A DNA stretch of 64,000 bases from G963675935 sp963675935. Lineage in GTDB: Bacteria; Planctomycetota; Planctomycetia; Pirellulales; Thermoguttaceae. The DNA is taken from positions 372,001 through 436,000 of the forward strand of contig OY780964.2 in assembly GCA_963675935.2 (NCBI GenBank), written 5' to 3'. Below are positions 16,452 through 24,469 of this stretch, piece by piece. Each line of letters starts with the position of its first letter. Within the stretch, counting starts at the first letter, position 1. The notes below the pieces were generated by a model. It was not told the origin of the DNA and made no database searches. It saw only the letters and a list, made by a program, of their open reading frames with translations. A program made the position numbers and the translations under genes.

Positions 16452-18385
16452 TGGACAGTCTGCTTTCGACGATCAACTCGCCGCAAGACCTCAAAAAGCT
16501 TTCCACCCCGGAGCTTGCGCAATTGGCCGCCGAGATGCGCGAGGCGCTGTGCCGGCTGGCGGCGACGCGGACGGCCCATTTCGCATCGAACCTGGGCGTC
16601 ATCGAACTGACCTTGGCCCTGCACACGACGTTCGATTTCAGCCGCGACCGGCTCATCTGGGACACCGGCCATCAGGTCTACGCCCACAAAATGGTGACAG
16701 GCCGGTACGACGAGTTTCAGACGATGCGGGCGAAGGGCGGCCTGATGGGCTACCCCAATCCAGCCGAAAGCCTCTACGACCTTTTTATGACCGGGCACGC
16801 CGGTTGCAGCGCGAGCGCCGCATTGGGCATGCGATGCGGCGACGATCTGCTCCGCAATGACGAGCATCGCAACGTCGTGGCCGTCGTCGGCGACGGCGCT
16901 TTCTCTTGCGGAACCATCTTCGAGGCCATGAACAACGCCGGCGGCCTCAAAAAGAATCTCATCGTCATCTTGAACGACAACAAGATGTCGATCTGCCCTC
17001 GCGTCGGCGGATTGGCCGAATCGCTCGATCATATTCGCACCGCCAACTTCTACACCGGACTCAAGGTCGAGGTCCAACGGATGCTCAACCGGATGCCGGT
17101 CGTCGGCGATCCCGTCGAGCGGTTCCTCACGCAGATGAAAGACGCCCTGAAGGCCGGCTTGTTGGGCGGCATGTTTTTCGAGGAACTGGGCTTCCGCTAC
17201 ATCGGTCCGGTCGATGGGCACAACGTCCGCCAGTTGCAAAAATATCTCGGCATGGTCCGGCAGACGGCCGGCCCCGTGCTGCTGCACATTGTTACCGAAA
17301 AGGGCCACGGTTTCGAGCCTGCGGCCGAAGACCCCACGCGGTTCCACGCGCCGGCGCCCTTCCGGCAGGAAAACGGCTCGGTCGTCCGGCTCAAAAAAGT
17401 TTCAAGCGTGCCGCCGTACACCCAAGTGGTGCGCGACGCCCTGCTCGCCCAGATGCGGGCGAATCCCAAGGTCGCCGTCATCACCGCCGCGATGTGTCAG
17501 GGCAACATGCTCGAACCGATCCGCAGCGAGTTTCCCGATCGGTTCTTCGACGTGGGCATCTGCGAGTCGCACGCCGTGGCCTTCGCCGCCGGACTGGCCA
17601 AGGCCGGAATGCGCCCGTTCGTCGATATTTACAGCACCTTCATGCAACGGAGCTACGACCAGATTTTCCAAGAGGTGTCGCTGCAAAACCTGCCGGTCAC
17701 TCTGTTGTTGGATCGCGCCGGACTGGTCGGCGCCGACGGTCCCACGCACCACGGCGTTTTCGATCTGACGTATTTGCGGCCGATGCCTAACCTGACGGTG
17801 ATGGCCCCCGGTGACTCGGACGACGTCGCCCCGATGATCGACTGGGCGTTGAACCACGACGGGCCGACGGCCATTCGATACCCCAAAGCCCCGGCCGAAC
17901 CAGTCGCTCGAGCGGATTCCGAAAACGGCGCAAGCTGTTTGCAATGGGGCAAGGCCGAAGTGCTGCACCGCGGCGCCGACGGCGTGTTTATTGTCTGCGG
18001 CACGCTGCTGGGCGCATGCGCCGAGGCTGTCGGCCGCTTGGCCGCCGAGGGCATCGATTTCGGACTGATCAACGCTCGATTCGTCAAGCCGCTCGACACG
18101 GCGACGATTCTCTCCGCGATTCGCAAGTGTCCCGTGGTTGTCACGGTCGAGGAAGGCATGTTGATGGGCGGTTTCGGGTCGGCCGTGTTGGAGGCCGCCG
18201 CCGACGCCGGCCTCGACGCCAGCGGCATCCATCGCCTTGGCATTCCCGACCGTTATATCGAACACGGTCCCCGGGACGAACTCCTGGCCGATTTGGGATT
18301 AAACGCCGACGGCATGGTGCGAGCCGTCGGCCAGTGGGTCGGCCGCCCATGCAAAACCGCAAGCGTGGTTCGGGCCGGGGTGTAG
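16451..18385 (+). CDS. dxs: 1-deoxy-D-xylulose-5-phosphate synthase
   Basis: It is the first enzyme of the MEP pathway: pyruvate plus glyceraldehyde 3-phosphate give DXP, with thiamine diphosphate. The N-terminal half has the TPP motif VGDGAFSCGTIFEAMN; the central domain shows FDVGICESHAVAFAAGLAKAGMRPF; the C-terminal transketolase domain has LINARFVKPLDT. The length of 644 residues is normal. The ATG overlaps the ispA stop by one base; a TTG just before it is a less likely start. The last codons run into a half copy of the AACCGCTTGCGG repeat, giving a non-conserved tail. Confidence 0.95.
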   Translation: MDSLLSTINSPQDLKKLSTPELAQLAAEMREALCRLAATRTAHFASNLGVIELTLALHTTFDFSRDRLIWDTGHQVYAHKMVTGRYDEFQTMRAKGGLMGYPNPAESLYDLFMTGHAGCSASAALGMRCGDDLLRNDEHRNVVAVVGDGAFSCGTIFEAMNNAGGLKKNLIVILNDNKMSICPRVGGLAESLDHIRTANFYTGLKVEVQRMLNRMPVVGDPVERFLTQMKDALKAGLLGGMFFEELGFRYIGPVDGHNVRQLQKYLGMVRQTAGPVLLHIVTEKGHGFEPAAEDPTRFHAPAPFRQENGSVVRLKKVSSVPPYTQVVRDALLAQMRANPKVAVITAAMCQGNMLEPIRSEFPDRFFDVGICESHAVAFAAGLAKAGMRPFVDIYSTFMQRSYDQIFQEVSLQNLPVTLLLDRAGLVGADGPTHHGVFDLTYLRPMPNLTVMAPGDSDDVAPMIDWALNHDGPTAIRYPKAPAEPVARADSENGASCLQWGKAEVLHRGADGVFIVCGTLLGACAEAVGRLAAEGIDFGLINARFVKPLDTATILSAIRKCPVVVTVEEGMLMGGFGSAVLEAAADAGLDASGIHRLGIPDRYIEHGPRDELLADLGLNADGMVRAVGQWVGRPCKTASVVRAGV

Positions 18386-18402
18386 AATAATTTCGTTAGC
18401 TA

Positions 18403-18513
18403 TTATTACCAAAAGACGTGGCATACGTGCCTTATTACCAAAGGACGTGACTGCCTTATTACCAAAAGACGTGGCATACGTGCCTTATTACCAAAAGACG
18501 TGACATACGTATC
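18403..18513 (+). repeat. Four tandem direct repeats of about 29 bp
   Basis: Units start at 18403, 18432, 18456 and 18485, each beginning TTATTACCAAAAGACGTG; three have 29 bp and the second 24 bp. The last unit ends exactly where the left inverted repeat of the RAYT element begins (18514). There are no spacers, so this is not CRISPR. Each unit contains GCATACGTGCC or a variant. Confidence 0.85.
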
Positions 18514-19144
18514 TTTTCTCTAGCCCAGGCGTTTACGCCTGTGGATAGAAAGACCCCAACAATTGTTTCTTTTTTCCGTCAGCCCCCTTTAGGGGGCGAA
18601 TGGATCGAGGGAGAATCGTTGCCGTGGGACACGCCTTTCACCAGTTGTATTACCATTTTGCATGGGCAACTCATTCTCGCATTGCGATGATTCGCCGCGA
18701 TTACCGACCGGCTCTATTGAAGATTATCAATGAGGAATCAAAGAAGTTCGGCTGCTGGCCGATTCGCCACAACGCCATGCCCGATCATGTGCATCTCTTG
18801 GTCCGTTTGCCACCGACAATCAGAGTGAGCGATTTCATCGGACAAGTGAAAGGCGCGACGTCGCATCGGGTGAATGAAGAGATCAAACCCAGTTTCAAGT
18901 TGATGTGGCAAGAAGGTTACGGTGTGCTATCGCTGCGGAAGGATGAAATCGAGAAGGTTTCACGCTACATTGACAATCAAGAAATGCATCATAGCATGGG
19001 CAAGTTGTCGGTATTGTTGGAAAGAACCGAGGGCGATGAAGATTTTCCCGATTCCCCCACGCCGCCCCCTGAAGGGGGCTAAAAGGAAAAAGGGGAATAA
19101 TGGAAGCCCTTATCCACAGGCGTAAACGCCTGGGCTAGAGAAAA
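18514..19144. mobile_element. RAYT transposase cassette bounded by a 34-bp perfect inverted repeat
   Basis: The left end 18514-18547 and the right end 19111-19144 are perfect reverse complements over 34 bp (core AGGCGTTTACGCCT). Inside them are hairpins AGCCCCCTTTAGGGGGC (18581-18597) and CGCCCCCTGAAGGGGGC (about 19063-19079), which directly frame the transposase gene. REP-associated tyrosine transposases usually sit between such inverted REP palindromes. Confidence 0.8.
18600..19082 (+). CDS. REP-associated tyrosine (Y1/HUH) transposase
   Basis: A 160-residue protein of the transposase IS200-like superfamily in its RAYT subgroup. The HUH metal-binding motif is visible as DHVHLLVRLP at about residues 61-70. 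The start YHFAWATHSR matches the first strand of the fold. The catalytic Tyr is probably in SRYIDNQEMHHS near residue 121, a stretch typical of RAYTs (YI.NQ..HH). The start codon lies at the edge of the upstream hairpin, and the last codons (PPPEGG) lie in the downstream hairpin, so the palindromes are part of the gene unit. RAYTs bind and cleave REP sequences as single-strand DNA. GC content is lower than in the neighbours. Confidence 0.85.
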   Translation: MDRGRIVAVGHAFHQLYYHFAWATHSRIAMIRRDYRPALLKIINEESKKFGCWPIRHNAMPDHVHLLVRLPPTIRVSDFIGQVKGATSHRVNEEIKPSFKLMWQEGYGVLSLRKDEIEKVSRYIDNQEMHHSMGKLSVLLERTEGDEDFPDSPTPPPEGG

Positions 19145-19230
19145 GACACTTAAAATAAGCCGTTGCAGCCGGCTAGCCGAAAAACGGCTTACAAATTCGG
19201 CTAACACAAGCCTGTTAGAAAACAAGTTCC

Positions 19231-20112
19231 ATGCCCCCAAAATCCGATCCCCCGCCGGCGTCCCGTCCGTTGCGCGCGTTCCTGCTCGGCGCCGGCGGCC
19301 GGCCCGATGTCGTGGCCGAGGCCGCGCGGCTTCGAGCGGTCATCGAACAATTCGCCACGATCGTTTGCACCGACTTCACCGGCACGGAAGACCTCTCGGC
19401 GGTCGATGCCGATTTGGCCATCGTCCTGGGCGGCGACGGCTCGATCCTCCGCGCGGCCCATCAGATGGGCCACCGGCAGCGGCCTGTTGTCGCTATTAAT
19501 CTAGGCAAGCTGGGTTTTTTGGCTAACATGCTGCCCGCCGACTTGCCCAACATTTTGCGCGATTTCGCCGCCGGCAAGCTGCAAATCGTCGATCATTTGA
19601 TGTTCGAGTGTACGCTGCTTCGCAATGGAGAGGAGTGTGGCCGGCAGCTTGGGCTGAACGAGGCGTTGATCCACGCCGGCGACCCGTTTTCGCTTATTAA
19701 CGTCGATCTTTACGTTGACTCGGATTTGGTGACCACTTATAGTTGTGACGGTTTGATGGTCGGTACGCCGGTCGGTTCGACCGCCCATTGCCTTTCGGCG
19801 GGCGGGCCGATCCTGCGGAAGAACCTGCAAGCGTTCATCGTCCTGCCGCTGAATCCGCACACGCTGACGATGCGGCCGGTGGTCGATTCGGCCGACCGCG
19901 TGTACGAAATGGTGGTCGAGCGGCCCAATCCGGGCACGACGCTGGTGGTCGATGGCCGCGTGTTGGGTCAATTGCAGCCGGGCGACCGCGTGCGGGTCGA
20001 GCGGTCGGCGGCTCAATTCAAGCAGGTGTCCGCGCCGGGCTACACCTACTATCGCGCGCTGCGTGAAAAACTCGGCTGGGGCGGACGGCTGAAACTGAAC
20101 GACGGGCATTGA
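19231..20112 (+). CDS. nadK: NAD kinase
   Basis: It phosphorylates NAD+ to NADP+ with ATP. The GGDGS motif (LGGDGSILRAAHQM) lies near residues 69-81, and the second conserved region is CDGLMVGTPVGSTAHCLSAGGPIL, close to the family pattern DGxxxxTPTGSTAYxLSAGGP. NPHTLTMRPVV fits the C-terminal sheet. The 293-residue length is usual. The ATG at 19231 follows repeat-like DNA and no clear ribosome site is seen. Confidence 0.93.
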   Translation: MPPKSDPPPASRPLRAFLLGAGGRPDVVAEAARLRAVIEQFATIVCTDFTGTEDLSAVDADLAIVLGGDGSILRAAHQMGHRQRPVVAINLGKLGFLANMLPADLPNILRDFAAGKLQIVDHLMFECTLLRNGEECGRQLGLNEALIHAGDPFSLINVDLYVDSDLVTTYSCDGLMVGTPVGSTAHCLSAGGPILRKNLQAFIVLPLNPHTLTMRPVVDSADRVYEMVVERPNPGTTLVVDGRVLGQLQPGDRVRVERSAAQFKQVSAPGYTYYRALREKLGWGGRLKLNDGH

Positions 20113-20196
20113 CGGACTTTACAACAGAAAAATAGCCGGGGGCTGGGCGGCCCGCGGAATGTGCGTGCGTATATCTTCCCTCGAAAGGATGCGAGC

Positions 20197-21120
20197 ATGA
20201 AATACGTTGTCGGTGGTTTGGCGGCCTTGTCCTTGTCAATGGCTTTTTCTCTCTTTGCCTTTGCCGGAGAGAAAGAGTCTGAAAAATACGCGCTCCGCTA
20301 CAAGTTCCATCCCAACGAAACCCTTCGCTGGGAAGTCGAGCATCGCTCGATGGTCCGAGCAACCGTCTCCGGCACCACGCAAGATTCCGCCACGCTTAGC
20401 ACTTCGATCAAGGCATGGCAAGTCACCGACGTTCAGCCGGACGGCACGGCCACCATCGAACATCGCGTCGAATGGGTCGATATGCGTCAAAAGCTGACCG
20501 GCCGGGCCGAAGTCCGCTACGACAGCCGCACCGGCGCGAAGCCGCCGCCGGGTTTTGAAACCGCCGCCCGATCGGTCGGCGTCCCCCTGGCCACCATGAA
20601 AATGAACACCCAGGGCAAGCTGCTCGAACGAAAACGCCATGAAGTGAAGGACGAAAAGAATAAAAGCAAAAAGGCGGCCCAACCCGAATCCGACGTGAAG
20701 AACGACGCCTGGGTAACCATCCCGCTGCCCGAGGAAGCCGTGCCGGTCGGCCACACGTGGTCGATCCCCCAGGACATCGAGATTCCGTTGCCAAGCGGCA
20801 TGGTGAAAAAGGTCAAGGCGATTCAGAAGTTCGTGCTTGAAGAAGTGAAAACCGGCGTGGCCACCATCCAGGTTTCGACCGAGATATTGACGCCCATCAC
20901 CGATCCCGCCGTGGAATCGCAGCTTGTGCAGCGGGAGGTGTCGGGCCGGGTGCGGTTCGACATCGACGCCGGCCGCATCCTCGATCAGCGGATGGACATC
21001 GACAAGCACGTCGTCGGCTTTCGCGGCGGGGCGAGCAGCCTGCACTACGTCAACCGGTTTACCGAGCGGCTCGTCACCGAGCCGGTGAAAACGGCCGAGA
21101 AGCCGGGGAAGAAGGGGTGA
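20197..21120 (+). CDS. Exported protein of unknown function (DUF6263-like)
   Basis: A protein of 307 residues from ATG 20197, preceded by GAAAGGA at a good distance; an upstream GTG at 20161 is unlikely. It has a signal peptide (MKYVVGGLAALSLSMAFSLFAFAG). The mature part is beta-rich, with a lysine-rich region (EVKDEKNKSKKAAQ), and reads like the periplasmic DUF6263-type proteins of Bacteroidetes and planctomycetes, though I cannot confirm that. It ends in a Lys/Gly tail beside a purine-rich palindrome. Function unknown. Confidence 0.7.
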   Translation: MKYVVGGLAALSLSMAFSLFAFAGEKESEKYALRYKFHPNETLRWEVEHRSMVRATVSGTTQDSATLSTSIKAWQVTDVQPDGTATIEHRVEWVDMRQKLTGRAEVRYDSRTGAKPPPGFETAARSVGVPLATMKMNTQGKLLERKRHEVKDEKNKSKKAAQPESDVKNDAWVTIPLPEEAVPVGHTWSIPQDIEIPLPSGMVKKVKAIQKFVLEEVKTGVATIQVSTEILTPITDPAVESQLVQREVSGRVRFDIDAGRILDQRMDIDKHVVGFRGGASSLHYVNRFTERLVTEPVKTAEKPGKKG

Positions 21121-21198
21121 AGAGAGAGGGGGAGAAGGGGAGAGGGGGAGACTCTGACAGCGGAGTCTCCCCCTCTCCCCCTCTCCCCCTCTCCCCTG
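21121..21198. repeat. Purine/pyrimidine palindrome between genes
   Basis: GAGAGAGGGGGAGAAGGGGA on one arm and TCTCCCCCTCTCCCCCTCTC on the other, starting at the stop codon of the preceding gene. It is the non-coding counterpart of the uvrA inserts and could work as a transcript hairpin. Confidence 0.8.
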
Positions 21199-21285
21199 AC
21201 TGTGCCGTTAAATCCCGCCTTTTCTTCTGGGCAATCTGCGCCAGTGTGCCCCGGCTCGCGGCAAGTCGCCGCTGTCGGCGGGCCG

Positions 21286-21960
21286 ATGCTAGAGATTATG
21301 GATTACAAGAAAACCTTGGTCTACGTCGGCGGGTTGTGCTTGGCCGTCGGCGGGCCAATTTCCATGTTCTCGGCCACCGATGCGGTATCCGGGGCGAAAA
21401 AGAGCTGGACTAATACGCCCAATGCTGCTGCGCCCGCACAACAGCAACAAGCCCCTCCGTCGCCCGCTTCGGCAACGCCCAATGCCCCGGCCCTGACGAT
21501 CGGAATGTTCAACGCGCCGGCCGACACGACGCCGACGCCCAGCCTGGCCGACGTGTTGCGATTCGACGTAACGGTCGAATGGGTCTTGCAGCGGTGGCCC
21601 CGCGTGACGACCGGGCTGCCTCACTTGCAATTGCAGGGCTACCGGGTCACTTTGGTCACGGGCACCAGCACGGCCGACGTGGCCGGTTCGCTGACGTACT
21701 ACTTCAATTCCCATCAGCAGGTGCAACGCATTACGCTGCACGGCACGACCGGCGACCCGAGCGTTTTGGTCGGCGTGGTGACCGGCCGGCATCATTTCGC
21801 CCGGCGGCTGACGAACGATCCGAGCGTGGTGTTGTACGAGGCGGTCGATACGCACAATCGCCCGGCCGGCTCGTTGAAGATTCGTTCGGCCCCGGTTGTT
21901 CGGATGGATCGGCCGTACACGCGGTACGAGATCGACTTGTCGATGGACAGAGTCGAATAA
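21286..21960 (+). CDS. Secreted or membrane-anchored protein of unknown function
   Basis: A protein of 224 residues if it starts at ATG 21286; ATG 21298 (MDYKKTLVYVG) is equally possible. The N-terminus carries a hydrophobic stretch (LVYVGGLCLAVGGPISMF), likely a signal or anchor, followed by an Ala/Pro/Gln-rich linker. The rest forms a compact domain (ADVLRFDVTVEWVLQRWPRVTTGL, SHQQVQRITLHGTTGDP, RPYTRYEIDLSMDRVE). I do not recognise the family. It follows the DUF6263-like gene and probably belongs to the same envelope set. Confidence 0.65.
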   Translation: MLEIMDYKKTLVYVGGLCLAVGGPISMFSATDAVSGAKKSWTNTPNAAAPAQQQQAPPSPASATPNAPALTIGMFNAPADTTPTPSLADVLRFDVTVEWVLQRWPRVTTGLPHLQLQGYRVTLVTGTSTADVAGSLTYYFNSHQQVQRITLHGTTGDPSVLVGVVTGRHHFARRLTNDPSVVLYEAVDTHNRPAGSLKIRSAPVVRMDRPYTRYEIDLSMDRVE

Positions 21961-21974
21961 GGCATCGCGTCAGA

Positions 21975-22063
21975 ATAAGTTGAGCATATTTGTAGGACGG
22001 ATTTCCGAATCCGTCTCTGAAAACACGGCGGATTTGGAAATCCGTCCTACGATAAGTTGAGCA
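21975..22063. repeat. Hairpin element flanked by a 12-bp direct repeat
   Basis: The hairpin GTAGGACGGATTTCCGAATCCG ... GGAAATCCGTCCTAC spans 21992-22050. ATAAGTTGAGCA occurs once on each side, at 21975-21986 and 22052-22063, like a target duplication, though five extra bases lie between the left copy and the hairpin. It lies between convergent genes and may also end transcripts. Confidence 0.6.
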
Positions 22064-22122
22064 ATTTATTTTGGCGTGTGTCCTATGCCGTCTCTGAAAA
22101 CGTCGGAGGAATTTCCGGCGGT

Positions 22123-22329
22123 CTACATGCGGCGTCGACCGTCGGGCCGGAAAACGAGCCAAGCGATCAGGCCGACTGGCCAGGTCAGAAATATCACAAG
22201 CAGGGCGACAAGACATCCCGACTTGCCGCGTTCCTCGGCATCGGAATAGGCCCAGATAATGCTTCCGACGTAGAGGACAAGCAAAAGAAGCCCGCCAACC
22301 GCCGCGAAAGCACTGGCAACTATCTCCAT
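22123..22329 (-). CDS. Small two-helix membrane protein (PLDc_N-like)
   Basis: The 68-residue protein has two transmembrane helices (VGGLLLLVLYVGSIIWAYS and CLVALLVIFLTWPVGLIAWLVF) joined by a short charged loop with DAEERGKSG. This helix-loop-helix with WAY..A..RG and WP.GL..WL.FRP resembles the phospholipase-D N-terminal-like domain found alone in many small bacterial membrane proteins. It starts 21 bp after the diadenylate-cyclase-like gene, so both are probably in one operon. No catalytic role is expected. Confidence 0.7.
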   Translation of the reverse strand: MEIVASAFAAVGGLLLLVLYVGSIIWAYSDAEERGKSGCLVALLVIFLTWPVGLIAWLVFRPDGRRRM

Positions 22330-22350
22330 CTCTGCCTCCCCACGGTTTTC

Positions 22351-23316
22351 CTACGCCGCTCCGTCGCCCTTCGGCTTCGGCTTCGCTTCCGACACGGGCG
22401 GTTCGTACTCGAACTCGCGCCACACCATCGGACGGCGCAAATACGGCTCGATGCGAAGCACGACCTCGCCGTTCTGAAAGATGCGGACCGTGCCGTTGCT
22501 CTGGCTCACCGTGACGGCCACGGCGTTGGTCGCGCGGCTGATGGCCGCGGCGGCCCAGTGCCGGGCGCCAAGCCCTTTCGAGAGCGTTACGTCGGCGGCC
22601 GAGCAATCGAGGTATCGGCATGATGCTTCCACGACGCCGTCGGACGAGACGACGATGGCCCCGTCCATCTGGGCGATTTCCTTGATGCCCTCGCGCACCC
22701 GGGCGTCGTCCAGGTTGCGTTCCTTGCGGCTGTAGCCACGCACCGGATCGAAACCGGCCGGCCGGCTGCTGGTCATCACCTTCCGCGAATCGCCGACGAC
22801 GAACAGCGTGCCCACCGGCTTGCCCTCGCGGCCCTCGCGGCCGATCTCGACCGCCAGATCGACCACGATCTTGAGCGTGTCCAACGGCACCCGGGTTTCC
22901 AGTTGGCGCAGGTCGCGGCCGGTCAGCCGATTCAAATGTTCATCGAGGTTGATGACGCTCAGCGAATCGACCGTGGCGGAGTCGAACCCGCTGTAGAGGG
23001 CCACGACGCTCGAACCGGGAGTCAGAATGTCGTCGGCCACGGCCTCGAGGACCGATTGCGTGAGTCGTTCGTAGACGGGGCTGTCGGGCATGTCGAGCCG
23101 AACGGTGGCGAGGCCCGCCGCCTCGGCTCCTTTTAGTTCCTCGGAGGTGTTTGAGGCCACCACCACTTTTGCTTTGCCGGCCGCCGTTTTCAGGCGCGAC
23201 CACTCGGTGGGGCCTTCCAGCAGAAGCAGAATGGCTTCCGTCTCGGCCGTTTCGGTCATCTGCCGAGCGACGGCCAGAAGGGTTTTGAACTGATCGGTGA
23301 AGCGTATTGGTTGCAT
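22351..23316 (-). CDS. DisA_N/DAC-domain protein, probable diadenylate cyclase
   Basis: A protein of 321 residues from ATG 23316 (MQPIRFTDQF). The C-terminal third is a DAC domain: MDGAIVVSSDGVVEASCRYLD holds the DGA motif, and LGARHWAAAAISRATNAVAVTVSQSNG matches the RHR motif region. Such domains make cyclic di-AMP from two ATP. Here the second motif reads RHW instead of the usual RHR, so activity is uncertain. The N-terminal 150 residues form a separate alpha/beta domain (ILLLLEGPTEW, KVVVASNT) and no DNA-binding module of DisA is present, nor CdaA-type membrane helices. It is cotranscribed with a small membrane protein. DAC call firm, activity unproven. Confidence 0.8.
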   Translation of the reverse strand: MQPIRFTDQFKTLLAVARQMTETAETEAILLLLEGPTEWSRLKTAAGKAKVVVASNTSEELKGAEAAGLATVRLDMPDSPVYERLTQSVLEAVADDILTPGSSVVALYSGFDSATVDSLSVINLDEHLNRLTGRDLRQLETRVPLDTLKIVVDLAVEIGREGREGKPVGTLFVVGDSRKVMTSSRPAGFDPVRGYSRKERNLDDARVREGIKEIAQMDGAIVVSSDGVVEASCRYLDCSAADVTLSKGLGARHWAAAAISRATNAVAVTVSQSNGTVRIFQNGEVVLRIEPYLRRPMVWREFEYEPPVSEAKPKPKGDGAA

Positions 23317-23532
23317 TCGTTCACCGCTGTTTCGCTGGACTTTTCTCCACAACGCCGGCCCAAGCAGCGACCGGCCCGAGGGGGGATCGCAAATCCGCGG
23401 AAACGGCGCGATCCGAACCGGCTCTATACTAAGGCTTTTCGCGGCTTGTGGCAACGGCAAGGCTGACATGATTCACGAAATCGGTTCATGAGAAACGTAC
23501 GTGATTTTCAACGCGAACATCAAGAAAGCTTG

Positions 23533-24228
23533 TCAGAACAAGCGGCGGACGCCCTCGGCCAACGACGGGGTCGGCTCCGCGGCGCGTTCGCCCTTGACGT
23601 ACTGCTGCCATCGGTCGACGCGATTGTCGAGGTTTTTGCCGGTGACTTTTTGCAGCGACAAAACCGCCCGATATTGCATGGCCGGATCGGCGTCGTCCAG
23701 GGCCGCGCCCAAGACGGCGACGGCCGCGGGATTTTTCGTCTCGCCCAAGGCTTTGGCGGCGGCCAGCCGCACGTCGGCGTCCACGTCACTCCGCAACGCC
23801 TCGGAAAGCAGCGACACCGCCTCGTCGCCGGTGCGATTTCCCCAGGCTTCGCACGCCGTCACGCGAACGTGGGCCTCGGGATCCGACATCGCCGCCTTCA
23901 ACACCGCATCGGCCTCCGGGCTGGGATAATGCCCCAAGGTTCGGATGATTTCCAGCCGGATCAGAGGGTCTTTCTCCGTCCGAATGTCGGCGGCCAGTTT
24001 CTTCGAGATTTGTCCCCGCTGCTCGGGCGAGGCGCTGGCCGAGGCCTCCGCAAGATTCTTCAACTGCCCAATCCGCTCGCGCGGCGCGACCACTCCGGGC
24101 AACGTGTCGGACGGCGGGCCTTGGAACGGCACCCAGGACGGCAAGTCCAGGTCGGCGCAACCGGCCGACGCGAGGGCCGCCATTCCGCAGAGCATCAACA
24201 AGATTCGCCGGCTGCTAGCACCGCTCAT
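23533..24228 (-). CDS. HEAT-repeat lipoprotein
   Basis: A protein of 231 residues from ATG 24228. The N-terminus has a lipoprotein signal (MLCGMAALASAGC, lipobox ASAGC) so it should be anchored in a membrane. Residues from about 85 on form helical repeats of the HEAT/PBS-lyase type (IRLEIIRTLGHYPSPEADAVL, VRVTACEAWGNRTGDEAVSLL, VRLAAAKALGETKNPAAVAVL, MQYRAVLSLQKVTG), usually protein-binding scaffolds. The tail is LAEGVRRLF. The function is unknown. It is divergent from the DUF1570 gene. Confidence 0.8.
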   Translation of the reverse strand: MSGASSRRILLMLCGMAALASAGCADLDLPSWVPFQGPPSDTLPGVVAPRERIGQLKNLAEASASASPEQRGQISKKLAADIRTEKDPLIRLEIIRTLGHYPSPEADAVLKAAMSDPEAHVRVTACEAWGNRTGDEAVSLLSEALRSDVDADVRLAAAKALGETKNPAAVAVLGAALDDADPAMQYRAVLSLQKVTGKNLDNRVDRWQQYVKGERAAEPTPSLAEGVRRLF

Positions 24229-24469
24229 GGATAGAGTACCGCCGTGGCTTGGACTTCCAACACACAATACAACCTGACATAGAGAAGCGGGCGGGACTAT
24301 AACATCGACGGCCGATCTCGCCAAGATGAATCGCAGGCTAAATCGCGTTAATCGGGGCGGAGTGGCGAAATTAGGCAGCACCGATTACAATTCACTATGC
24401 CCCGCGTGAAGTATAATAGTAGAGATTGGGGATCGGGGATTAGGAATTTGCGACGGGGGATGGATTCGG

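Noticed and set aside
18403..18513. Four regular repeats that could suggest a CRISPR array
   Set aside because: The units are directly tandem with no unique spacers and there are no cas genes in the window.
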